From Prasinococcaceae sp. CCMP 1430 (taxonomy: Eukaryota > Prasinodermophyta > Palmophyllophyceae > Prasinococcales > Prasinococcaceae), in NCBI GenBank assembly GCA_013416795.1, contig RQSC01000892.1:1-55487 (forward strand): a stretch of DNA of 55,487 nt, in the 5' to 3' direction. Numbering within the stretch: the first letter of the stretch is position 1; every line of letters starts with the position of its first letter. The notes beneath the pieces were generated by a model. It was not told the DNA's origin, did no database searches, and saw only the letters and a program-made list of their open reading frames with translations. Of the stretch, positions 21,101-31,552 are shown in pieces. Position numbers and translations under genes: made by a program.

Positions 21101-23219
21101 ATGATCACGCCGGCCTTCTCAGTGGATCAGGATGCTGCCAGCGTGCGCGTGACGGTGCGGGCGCCGTACATTCGCGCCAAAGCCATCGAGGTCGCCGTGG
21201 GCGAGCGCGAGCTGCGCTTGCACGCCAAGCCGTACTTCCTCAGCCTTACGTTCGAGCAGCCGCTTGTGGGCGACGGCGACGGTGAGGAGGGCGCGGCAGC
21301 GGCAGGGAGCTATGACGTCGACAAGGGGAACCTCACGATCGAGGTCAAGAAGGTGCGTGCAACCGCTCTCGCCTGAGCGTGCGAGAGGGGAAAGGGAGCG
21401 GGAGGGGGCTTTGGTGGATGCATTGCGGTGTGCAGAGCCCGCCGGCGCCTGCCTGCGGTGCGTGGGCAGCTCCTGACTCGCAGCGCGGGCGTGGCTCGCC
21501 CCCCTGCTGCTTGCAGGCCAACCCGGGGGAGCGCTTCACTGGGCTAGACATGCTTACGCGCTTGCTCACGCCCGGGGGTGGAGGGGGCAGGGGCACACGT
21601 GGCGGCGGCAGTGGTGGGCCGCTCATTCAGGAGCTCGACGGTGGCGAGCGCCCCGCTGGCGGCGGCTGCGAGTCAGGCGACGACGGCGATGACGGTGGCG
21701 ATGAATGGCGGATGCCTCAGGCGATTGGCGACAACGCGGGTGACCGCGCCACGCTGTGTGCACCCTCGTACGGCTTCAATGTGAGTGTGCCAACGTAGGA
21801 CCGCGTGCTGCGCGGTGCTCGCCCCTGTGCGTTGCTGGCGCGCCTGGCCACGCCGCACCTGACGCTGACCCACACACCGGGGCGCGCACGTCACAGTGCG
21901 GACACAGCGGCGCCTTTGCGCCTCTCGGTAGCGCCTCGAGCGAGGTGGTCGAGCTGCCTACGCCGGACAGCACCCCCGCCGCGGAGCGGCGCGCGCTGCG
22001 CCTGGTAGCCGAGCGCGAGCGCTTTGATCCGGAGCACTTCGCCTGCGATATTGCCGATGAGGACAGCATGGTAGCGGAGGCGCTGCGCGCGGAGGTTTGG
22101 TGGACGCACGAAAATGCCGGCGCGGAAGGCAACAAGGACGGCGCGGGCAGCGCTCATTGCGCACGCGAGGACGCCGCCGCCGGCTCACTCGCGGAGCACC
22201 TCGCGAGCGTCTCGCTCGAGGGTGCCAGAGTCGCCTCGGGCACTAGAGACACCTCAGGTGTTGGCAGCAATGCTTGCAAAGTCGGCGGCGATGGAGCGGT
22301 GGACCGCGGTGGCCGCAGCGATGGCGTCAAGGTGCACCTCACCGAATGGGAGCGCGAGGCGCTCACGCGCCTGCCACGCCGCACGCCTCTGGTTGATGAG
22401 CGCGAGCGTCCAGCCACGTACCTGGGTCTGGTGGACCTGTGCTATGCGTACTCGCACGAGTATCGCGTGTGCGGTGGCGACTTCACGGCGGAGAGTGCCA
22501 CGACGGCCGCGCAACTCAGCGCGAGTCTCGCGTGGCTTGAGCGTTGGGAGTCAGTACGCGAGGTGGCCGAGGCGTGCGTGCGGCGGGCTTTGTGCTTCCC
22601 TCTGCTGCGATCGTGGCCGTTGGCGGTGTGCTGCCTGCGCGACACTGCGGCAGTGCTCCGCTGCGGGCGACGCGGTGTGCTGCGCTGCTTGCTGAAGCTA
22701 CGCCACCTCATGGAGCGTGCTGACGAGAAGCACCTGCTCAACAGGCTCTTTCTCGACCAATACTGCGTGTGGGTGCAGGGCATCAAGTGCGTCGCTGCAC
22801 CCTCATGACGCCAGCGCACAATGCGAGCCAGGCATCCCAAGCGCGCCGCGAGTGCTGACTCGCCCTGCCCGTCCCCGCGCACGCACGTGCGCTTGCTCAC
22901 TTGCAGGAGCCGCGGACTCCGCACCCTGGGGAACGAGCTCGACCGATTTGCGGATGCACTGGTGGAGGACGACATTGATCTGGGCGTGAGCCTCACACGC
23001 ATTCGCGCCATTGTTGTGGATGGCATAGACCCCGAAGCAGCCAGGGGCGACGGCGGCAGCGACGCCGCCAGTGACGACGGCAGCGACGGCGGCAGCGACG
23101 GCGGCAGCGACGGCGGCAGTGAATACAGCGCCTCGGGTTCTCTCGAAGCAGCAGTTGACAGAGCCGAAGCCATCGCCGAGAGCGCCAGCGCATCTCGCCC
23201 TCTCATCGAGGAGCTCTAG
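21101..23219 (+). CDS. SHQ1: SHQ1, H/ACA snoRNP assembly chaperone
   Basis: Exons 21101-21352, 21517-21780, 21897-22786 and 22907-23219, all joining in phase (donors gtgcgt, gtgagt, gtgcgt). The N-terminal CS/p23-like domain is nearly canonical: 'MITPAFSVDQDAASVRVTVR', 'KAIEVAVGERELRLHAKPYF', 'YDVDKGNLTIEV'. The SHQ1 domain follows: 'SYGFN' | 'CGHSGAFAPL', 'ERERFDPEHFACDIADED', 'YLGLVDLCYAYSHEYRVCGG', 'ESVREVAEACVRRALCFPLLR' and 'KHLLNRLFLDQYCVWVQ'. The protein protects free dyskerin/Cbf5 before snoRNP assembly. The tail is a run of Gly-Gly-Ser-Asp repeats (about 23048-23120) like those of other SHQ1 proteins that end in acidic Ser-rich stretches. The ATG at 21101 is chosen because the family begins with MITP. 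Confidence 0.95.
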
Positions 23220-23277
23220 CGCAAGCAGTGCGCATTGTTGTGTAAGATTTTGTACCATTCCTACGCAGGTATTATAG
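23220..23277. other. 58-bp convergent spacer shared by SHQ1 and PAQR 3' ends
   Basis: Only 58 bases separate two converging stop codons. The stretch is AT-rich for this genome (TGTAAGATTTTGTACC, then GGTATTATAG), so the 3' untranslated regions must overlap the opposite transcript or be extremely short. Confidence 0.6.
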
Positions 23278-25249
23278 TTACGTCGACGCCGCAGGGACGG
23301 GTGCATGCGCGAGCACAGCCCAGCACTCGTGCGGTGCCTTGCTACCGTCCTCACCAGCGGCCACGCGCATGTCCTCTTGACACATATGTCGCATGAAGTA
23401 CCACTCGAGCACGAACACTGCGATTAGCCCCACGTGCATCAGCTGGTGTGAGTGCAGCAGCATGTCATACCTCCCTGGGGCACGCGTGTTCTTTTCAGGG
23501 TATCGTGCCGCGAAGACGAGCGCTGCAACTGTGCACAGAGCTGTTAGGCTCACCGCAAAGTACGCCTCCTCGCTGTGGAAGCGCGAGGCGCTCGCCAGCC
23601 ACACCATGGCCAACGGCAACGCCGTGATGCACACACTACTCGCGTTTGTGCCACGGTGACCAAGCAGGCCGTCGCCGCCGCCGCGCGCGTCGTGTCAGCT
23701 CTCTACGCGCGTTTTATTCGGCAGAGCTGGTCGGCCAACTTCGCCAGCGCGAGCTTGGGCGAAGGAGGCGCCTTCGCAAGCGAGTAAACGGCGGCGAACA
23801 TGTGGTGCCTGCGGCAGCTCACTTCACGCACCTTGTTCGCGCTAGCCGCCGCGTGGGGATCTTCACGCTCCAAAAGGCAAGCACCGAGGACCTCCACTCC
23901 CACGCGCAATACACGTACAGGGCCACAAGCGAGCTGGCGTAAGCGTGTGGCCAGCAACGCCGCAGGGCGTAGTGACCGATTGCGGCATACTGGAATGGGC
24001 AAATCACGAACATCTGGACGGTCACGTCAAGATTGCGCCACAAGAACTGAGCGTGTCCGTGATTGGGGAAAGGGGGAACGCAAGGTAGAGTGGAGCGAGG
24101 GTGTGAGAGCGTCAGCGAGAAAGCGCACCGAGGAGCGTACCGTACTTCGAAGTACGTATCTGCCCGCCAGCCACGCCCGTCTCGCTCGCGTTGCACGCAC
24201 GCACAAGCGCGCGCGCTCTCGCACCTTCGTGCGCTCGCTAACGCCTGGAAACAGGTGGTTGCCAAGCGCGAACGGGCAGTGAAGCACAGGCGCCGAGCAC
24301 ATGAGAGCGAATGCCAGACGGTCCGCCTCAGGCGCCTGGCGGAGGAACGTCACTTCAGCCACGTGCCACAGGTAAGCCGCGATAGTCGCCAGCGCGACCA
24401 TCGTCCACGCATTGCCCGTCTCGTTGTGAAGACGAAAGAGCGAGCGCAGGGAGGCGCGGTATTTGCCCCTGCGGTGCGCGCGCGCGCATGCGTGCATGGG
24501 CGTCGGTAAGTGCGACCTTCGCATGCCCAGCCAAGCCTGCGCGAGCGAGTGCGGGCGTGGACGGGTGCCGGTTGGGGTTGGGGATAGAAGGAGGACTGTG
24601 CGCGAGGAAGGGGCGCGCGTGCGTACCAGTGCGTGAGGCCATCCTTTGGCACGAAGTAGCCCTCGAGGATGTGCCCGCGAACCATCCAGGATGGCGCCGC
24701 CTCTGCGCTCAGGAGTAGGTGCGCAGGCGAGTGCGTTCGCCCATGCTCATCCAACGTCGCCCCACGCGCGTGTTTTGGAGCGTGCGAGTCTGCATCCGCA
24801 CTTGCGCAGCCATTGCTGCGCCACCGCAGTAGTCGGCCCCAGCCCCATCGCCCCCTGTGCTCGCCCTTTTGCAACGTCCGCACTTCCGTGCATGGGGCGT
24901 ACGTCCCCTTCCGGTCGCCTGCGTCGGCTGCGTCCACAGCCACGCCCAACGCTGCGCTTTGCGCGCCATCGCCGGCACGATTGGCATCGTTGGCCTCGCA
25001 GGGCGCGGCGCAGTCGTCGAAGGGGCTCCGACCAAGTGTTGGCAAAGGAGCACGTCCGGTGCTATCGCCAACCTCGGCCTGGGCCTCGGCCAGGGGTGCA
25101 TCCACGGCGATGTCGTGTGCATCAGCGTGGACGGCTTCATGGGGGTGCTGCGTCACCACAGCCGGTGCGTCGCTGGACGCCGCCCCTAAATGATCGGGAT
25201 CGCGTGGGAACTCGCGCGCGGCATCGCCTGGCCCGACGCCCACCCGCAT
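23278..25249 (-). CDS. PAQR family seven-helix receptor (progestin/adipoQ receptor)
   Basis: Exons complement 24627-25249, 24225-24468, 23832-24046 and 23278-23635, all in phase. Diagnostic pieces: 'SWMVRGHILEGYFVPKDGL', 'FRLHNETGNAWTMVALATI' (the family HNETxNxWT motif), 'HLFPG', 'RNLDVTVQMFV', 'YAALRRCWP'-like 'HYALRRCWP' and 'APGRYDMLLHSHQLMHVGL', the H-x3-H that supplies zinc ligands in adiponectin receptors. Seven hydrophobic segments can be counted across the exons. PAQR proteins are membrane hydrolases or receptors; the ligand is unknown here. The N-terminal about 190 residues are hydrophilic and Ala/Asp-rich, and a splice acceptor (GAGCGCAG, about 24709) within them suggests that part may not be translated, so the start at 25249 is provisional. 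Confidence 0.85.
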
Positions 25250-25787
25250 ACCACGCGCGCCACCAGCTGCTCCCACGTGAACACTCCCGCACCGCGGTCT
25301 CCGGGTCAGGAGCGAAACGCGCGTGCCGGACTGCCTGGGGTCGCCAGGCGCATGCGCACGCACCGCCGCAAGACGCACGCACCCTCCCCCCTCCCCCCCC
25401 TCGCGCGCACGCGCGAGGGCGGGTTGCTATGGCGCGCACGGGGGGGGGGGGGGGACGCCCCGCCCGCGTGCCACTGCGCGCCACTCCCCCGGCGCTACCG
25501 CGCACGCGCCGGCAGGCGCCCCGCCACTCTCGCGCGGCACCCGCTCCGCCCCGCCCCGCCCTCGCTCCACGCCTCAACCAACAGCGCGGTGTCCGACCAG
25601 CGAGCGCGCGCGCGGCCGGCCGCCGCTGCGCGGGCTCGCCGCCGAACCGTCTACCATCGATGATGGTACACACAACCCGAGCCGACAGCCGCGATCGCGC
25701 CGTCCCTGGCGTTTCACTTTCATTTCCCTTTCCGGTGGCCGACGACGGCGCTCGTGCGGACGAATGTGCATGTATGTAAAGTAGTCT
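25250..25787. other. Intergenic spacer with G15 run and palindrome
   Basis: It contains a 15-G homopolymer (25440-25454), a C-rich tract (about 25381-25402) and a TACCATC-GAT-GATGGTA palindrome (25652-25668) in an AT-richer patch. It probably carries the promoter of PAQR. No gene seen. Confidence 0.45.
25652..25668. promoter_or_regulatory. TACCATC/GATGGTA palindrome, 3-nt spacer
   Basis: Perfect 7-bp arms TACCATC and GATGGTA separated by GAT. Two more copies lie near the right end of the window (55322-55336 and 55353-55368). Confidence 0.5.
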
Positions 25788-26237
25788 ATGCTGTCCATTG
25801 ATCACCGGTGGATTACATTCCCACACTGTGTGTGGGAACCATTCGTCGCGGTGCGGGCGGATGGCAGCGTGGTGACGAGGGGCGACCCTGACTTCGGCGG
25901 CGAGGTCGGTGTCGTCTCGCCCAGCGACGTGGACGCGATCTATTCGGCAAACTATGAATTCGCAACAGTCCAATACTGTCATGCACGTTACAATGTGGGG
26001 CGACCAGTGGCAGCTCTTCTTTCGCCGATGCCGGCGCCGTCGGCAGCAGCGGTGGCTCCGACGCCACGACCTCCTGCCCCGTGCCCTCGACGCCCCGGCA
26101 CCGCTCTGCTTATTCCGTGCCTGCGCGTGGCCCATTTCACGGGGTGCACCATGAGCGGCGGCTACGTCTCTCGGGATCAGCCGCGCCCCGTGTGCAGAGC
26201 GCCGCCGACGCAGGTCGTGCAGGTGTTCAACGCATGA
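25788..26237 (+). CDS. RCC1-like 'DGSVVT-GD' repeat fragment
   Basis: A 149-codon frame whose first third, 'FVAVRADGSVVTRGDPDFGG' followed by 'DVDAIYSANYEFATVQ', closely resembles one unit of the tandem 'AFAAVRADGSVVTWGD' repeats common in algal RCC1/HECT-like proteins. The usual Trp is Arg here and only one clear unit is present. The rest is Pro/Ala-rich and unlike the family. There is no second repeat downstream in frame, so this may be a decayed gene remnant rather than a functional protein. A perfect 9-bp inverted repeat (25818-25838) lies within its 5' part. It ends 35 bp before the CCDC180 stop. Confidence 0.35.
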   Translation: MLSIDHRWITFPHCVWEPFVAVRADGSVVTRGDPDFGGEVGVVSPSDVDAIYSANYEFATVQYCHARYNVGRPVAALLSPMPAPSAAAVAPTPRPPAPCPRRPGTALLIPCLRVAHFTGCTMSGGYVSRDQPRPVCRAPPTQVVQVFNA

Positions 26238-26272
26238 GCGTGTGCGAACGCGATGTCTCATTGGAATCCTTC

Positions 26273-29200
26273 TCAATGCCTCACAGCGTGCACCATCTTC
26301 TCCCATGACGTCTGCCATCGTGACTCAGAATTCAGAAGCCGGATGGCCTCTTCCTTTTGTTGGCGCACCGCCTCGTAGACGTGCTCTTTGTACTGCTCCA
26401 GGGCATTGTTGCGCGCCAGCATGAGGCAGTGATTGGCAGCGATATCGAGCCCCACGACAGGTGCCTCGTCCTCGCCCTCGCTTTCAGCCTCGCCCTCGGC
26501 GTCAGCAGCGTCTGCAGTGCCCACCTTACCGTCTACGCCAGCCGTGGCGCAGTCAGCATCGGCACTCTGCGATTTCTGTGCGCCTGGTGCAAGCGAGTGC
26601 AGGTCGATCCAACCCGCAGCCTCGAGCGTGAGCACGTCCTTGTCGGGCGGCTCCCACGTGCGCAAGTGGAAGGGCCGCGCCTCATGCTGCACGAGCTTCA
26701 CTTCGCCCTCACGTCGCTTGGCGTCGCGCTCACGCCACAGTTCACGGAGGTTCTTGCGCCTCAAGTGGTCGCCACCTGCGCCGCCCATCGCGCCGCGGCT
26801 TCCCACGGCATCGTCGCCTGCTTCGCCTGTGTCTGCACCCGCTCCGCCGCTTACGCCCGCTCTGCCGCCTTCACTATCCGCGCCGGCACCGACACCGAGC
26901 GAGGTGCTCTCAACGAGGTCATCCGGCATGAGCAAGTTGTCGAAGAGCGCTGCCATGGCCTTGGTGATGCTCATGAGACGCGCCCGGTACCGCGAGGCGG
27001 CGCGTGCCACCTCCTTGATGCTGGCATTGGCGTAGGCTACCACTGCGTCCACCGACATGTGCGCACGTTCCACCTCTCGCGCACAGAGTGCTTTTAGCTC
27101 ACTTTCGCGCGAGGGATCGGAGAGCCCCGGGCGCAAACTGTCGCGGTGGTTGTTCTGCATCTGCTCATGGCGCGCGTGTTCCGCCTCAAATTGCTCACGC
27201 AGGGGCCCCAGAGCCTTGCTTCCGTGCGCACGCGCACCCGTAGTCAAGTCAGAGAACACCGCCGCGGGGACGCGCACCAGGCCTTTCGATACGGTGATCA
27301 CCTCCCCGCGGAGCTCGGCGGCAGCCGCGGCCACATGCGCTGCACAACTCCTGCTGAGCACGTTGAGCTCCCTATCCAGCACATTTGTCATGGCTTCAAG
27401 GCTGTCAGGGATGCGTTGTGGTCGCGTGGGGGCGCGTGGCTCTTGCTTGTCACGCTTGTCGTAATATGCTGCCGCTGCAGCCGACAGCGCCGTGCGCGCC
27501 TCCTCGCACACCGCTTCAACGACTGTACGTACAGTCATGACGTCGGCAGCATTGGCATGCCTTTGCCCGCCCTCTGCGTCCGTATCTCCCTCCATGCCGG
27601 CAGTGCCTTCCGCGCCCTCCCGTGCGTCCAGCTGCTCGAGGTCGACCTCGGTAAAAGCGAAGTTGCCAGACTTGAGACAGGCGAGCGACTTGGCACGTGC
27701 CAGCAGCAATGAGGCGAGGCGACGCAACAGGCGCAGGATGTCGCACCAACGCCCACCGCTGCTGCACAGAGAAGCCGCACGCCGCGCTGCCGAAGAGATT
27801 TCGGCTGCTGCCGCATCTGACGCCTCGAAGGCATGGCGCACCTCGGAACGAGCGCGGTTCAAGATATGGTCGAGGGACTCAATGAGAAGCAGATCCTCCC
27901 GGTGCGGACCGACGGCGGCTTCGAGCGATGCGGCGAGCTCCTCTGCCCTTGCAACGTTCGCCTCCTCAAGTGCCGCCGCCTCGGTCGCCTGCTGCTCAGT
28001 AACACGCGCTGCCTCGGCGATCATCGCGCTCAGGCGTGCCTCGCACGCCGCCACGGTGTCGGGGGACCACGCGCCGCACGCAAGCACCGGCTCCGCCCCC
28101 GGCGCGTTGCCCAAGTGTGTAGTCGCACTGGACATCGCCGAGCGGGTGGCTTGGGCAGAGCTGCCATCGGATGCCCCAGCGTCGACGACATTACTGCCAT
28201 CTTTTCGGAGAGCGCCGTCGCTGCTCATGCCCGCTCTGTCTTCTTTGGTAGCCTGGAGGCCATCCCCGGCTCCAGCGTTGGCGGTTGTTTTGGCAGTCGC
28301 TGACCTTGCGCGGCCCATCGGCTCTTCGACGTCTGTAGGCTTGAGATGCTCCTCAGCGAAGCGCGCGCTGGCGTCCTCCAAGGCCTGGCGCTTTGCGTCG
28401 GCCTTCGCCTGCATGGCGCGCGGTCGCCGCGTCAGCATTGCGCGCATGTAACCATGAGCGCAGAAGAGCTGCGCAGAGGGGTGCGGGATGGCTCGGGGCG
28501 CGGCGCAGCGTAAAATGTCCATGTCATCGCACCTTGAGGTCTCCTGCCATCCTTTTGGCCATCGCGGCGATGACATCCTTCTGAGCGGCGCACTCTCGCC
28601 GCTTGATGTCGAGCGATGCACTCGAAGACATCGAGCTAAGGGATGGTTCGAGTGCTGCAAGCTTCTTCAGTGCAGCGGCTAGTGTTTCCCTCGCAGAAGT
28701 CACCTGCTGTGCATACGCCTCCTCGCGGCGCGTGGTCTCGCGACCCGCGCGACGCATGTAGCGCTCGAATGTGCGCTGCTGCGCAACCAACTCGGCGAAG
28801 CGCCCCGCGCGAAGGTCCTCTTCGACGATGCCCGCGCGCGGGCGATGATCACGCAGCCGTTGGTCGAGCTCGTCGGTGCTGGCCTCGGACTTGCTCTTTT
28901 CCCACACTAGCACTGCCGCCTCGTTTGCGCTACTCACACGCTCCAAATGGTCGAGGGTCGAACTGCGCACAGCCTCGAGTACTTCTCGCATCGGCTGAGC
29001 CGGGATGGCAATCGCTGCCACACATGGCTTGCCGCTCAGCGCGCGCTGCGGTAGCGATGGTGCGTGGCGAGCTGCCGCGGGGCCGGTCGATGAGTTTGAT
29101 GGCGGACCACTTTCACCACCCACTTCCTCGACCGTCGTACCAGCGGTCGGGTCTGTTGCGGCCTCGACCGCCTCGACCGCCTCTCCCTCAGTCCCGTAGG

Positions 29201-31301
29201 CGACGGTGCTGTCAGCGCCCTCGACCTCCTTGGCGCCTCCTTTGCCCTCAGCAACACCTTTGACATCATCGCCCGCTCTGTCGCTGCTTTTTGGCGCGAT
29301 GAGATCAGCAAAGACGGTGTCGTACAGAGATTTCACGCACGCGAAGCGTGTACCGCGTGACGTAATCACAGGCGGCAGGCTCAGGTCTACCAATGGACCC
29401 GGCCCCACCTCCTCAGCGGCAGCGCCCTCCTCATCCTCCTCAACGCCGTGACACCCCCCAGCTGCCACGCCAGCTTCACCCGCGGTTGTCTCGGCACCGA
29501 CCTGGTCATCGGCAGGTGCGGCGGTTGGGCCAGGGCGAGGCGGCTCGCAGTTGTGGAGCAAGCCGAGCATCGCACAAACAGCGACCTCGTGTGCATTGTC
29601 GTCGTCGCGAGCATCGAGCGGGTAGGCTTGAATGATACCAAGAGACTCACGATGGAACGCGCGGTAGCCATCCTGGATCGTGTTGAGGGCAGACAGTGCC
29701 TCCTCCACCTTTCTGTCGAGCACTGCCTCCGTAGGACCCTGGCGCAGCTCGGCGCACGCGTGCGCGAAGGCCGTTTCGTTCGCGTCGTCGGCGCTGTCCG
29801 CGGCCTCGCGACACTGCAGCAGTGCAGCGTCAGCCTTCGCCCGGCGTGTTTGCGTCGTGATCACATGTCCCTCGATGCGCTGCGCCACGGCGCTCAGGAA
29901 AGCCCCCAAAGCGGCCATCAGCTTGTCATCGCCGCGCGCACAGTGGTCGAGGTAGGCGGCCACGTCGCTGTGCAGCGCTTCGGAAGCGCCGCGGCGCTGG
30001 GTGACGAGAGCGAGGCACTCCCTCTCAAGCCGCTCGCGTGCCTCCTCCGACGCGAGTCCTCCGTCGCCCGCGAAGTGCGCGACGTCTTGAGCGAGCGCAG
30101 CATACGCCCCCTTGCACTCGAGGTCGACGATTGCCGCCGCCTCTGAGAGGCGCAACAACGCCCGCTCGCGTGTCCGAAGCCAGTCTTGTCGTATGGCGTG
30201 TGCGCCGTGCATCCACGCTACAACACCCTCCTTGGTGCAGTGCGGTGGCAACAGCAATCGCGCCGCGGACACGTGCCCTACCATCGCGTTGTGGGCGGCC
30301 ACCTGCCGCGCCGTCAGGTCCTCGAAGAGCTCGGCAACGCTGGGCGGGTCCACCACCGCCTCGGAGTCCATATACTCCTTGAAGCGTGATATCTCCTGAT
30401 CGGTGCGCAACTGCCTCCAGTGCATGGCCCCAGCCTCCCAGCGTTCGCGGCAGTCCTTCTCGAACGTGACCTCGCGGACGAAGAGGCGTCGCGTAAGCTC
30501 GGTGTGAGAGCGGCGATTAGCGAGAATCGCAAGGTTTGCCTCGTGGGCGCCCACCTCGACGATTCGCTCCACCTCGCCCGCAGCGACGTGTGCGATATCC
30601 ATGAGCTCGCGGAGCATGAACGCGAGTGCTGCCTCAAGGCCCGCGCGGCGCTCTGCCTCGGCGTCGGCGAGCTCTGCCTCGAGAGCGGCGATCCACTCGG
30701 AGCGACGAGGGAATTGTGCGGCTACATCCTCCCATATGCGCATCACGCCCTCGGCCTCGAGGACGATGAGCGCCTTGTCCGAGGTTGTTGCGGCGAGTTC
30801 TGTCTCTATTTCGGCGTTGCTTTCCACCAGACGAGCATCGAACGCGGCCACGGCTGCGCGCGTCGACGCCGCAGCGCGCTCGGCGGCGGCAGTGGCGCCC
30901 GCGCGATAGCTCTCCACCGCGCTCGCGTGCCGCGCGGCGCGCGCTCGATGCATCGAGCGCACGCATGCGAGCGGCTCGGCGCTGGGCTGCGCACGCATGC
31001 CCGATGCCCTGTGTATCGAACCGTGCTGCACGGTAAGGGCGCGCACTTCGGCGATCGCCGCATCGGCTGGGTCGGCTTTGCTGCCGCCGCAGTCAGTGAC
31101 AAGTTTGGACTGCCGCAGCGCCGCCGCCGATGCGCGCTCGCGTGCTGTCGGGTTGGCGCCCGCCAGGTCAGCGCCGCCGCCATCGTGCCGCCGGCGCTCG
31201 GCCGTGAGCGCCGACAGCAGGCTTTGCTCGGCGGTGAATCGCTGCAGCATCGGGCGCACACCCTCATCCAGGAGCGCCGCCGCGGGCGGGCGTTGCACCA
31301 T
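26273..31301 (-). CDS. CCDC180: CCDC180-like ciliary coiled-coil protein (DUF4455/DUF4456)
   Basis: Exons complement 28533-31301 and 26273-28408; the 124-bp intron (gtgcga...gcag) joins in phase 0, giving about 1634 residues, close to human CCDC180 (about 1700). The N-terminal half has the DUF4455 pattern ('MRIWEDVAAQFPRRSEWIAA', 'LEAALAFMLRELMDIAHVAA', 'LANRRSHTELTRRLFVREV', 'WEAGAMHWRQLRTDQEISRF'). The C-terminal half is DUF4456-like ('IPDSLEAMTNVLDRELNVL', 'AFDNLLMPDDLVES'-like 'ALFDNLLMPDDLVES', 'EKMVHAV' at the end). Nearly all of it is predicted helix or coiled coil, with low-complexity Ala/Gly/Glu linkers (about 29090-29470, 26460-26570). CCDC180 is known only from ciliated eukaryotes. 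I chose the ATG at 31301 because upstream sequence is Arg/Pro-rich and unlike the family. Confidence 0.8.
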
Positions 31302-31552
31302 CGCCGCTTTCAGGTCGCCTGGCCCCGCGGCGCGCGCGCGGCGCCGCGCGCGCTCTGTGGCGCGCCGCAACCGGCAGCGCAGCGGCAGGCCCGCGCGGCA
31401 GGCGCGAGCGCGCTCTCTCTCGTACGCGTCAGGCGCCCCCCGCGCGCCGCGCGGGGGGTGTCCGCGCCGGGCTGCGCCGCGCAGCGGTTTCCCGCCGTCG
31501 CCGCGTTTGAAAAAAGAGAGGCTCTGTGTGGGACGCGCGGGACGCGCGGGCG
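31302..31552. promoter_or_regulatory. Bidirectional promoter region of CCDC180 and ASPM
   Basis: About 250 bp between two head-to-head start codons. It is extremely GC-rich with a short A-run (TTTGAAAAAAGAGAG, about 31505-31520). A shared promoter is inferred from geometry. Confidence 0.45.
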
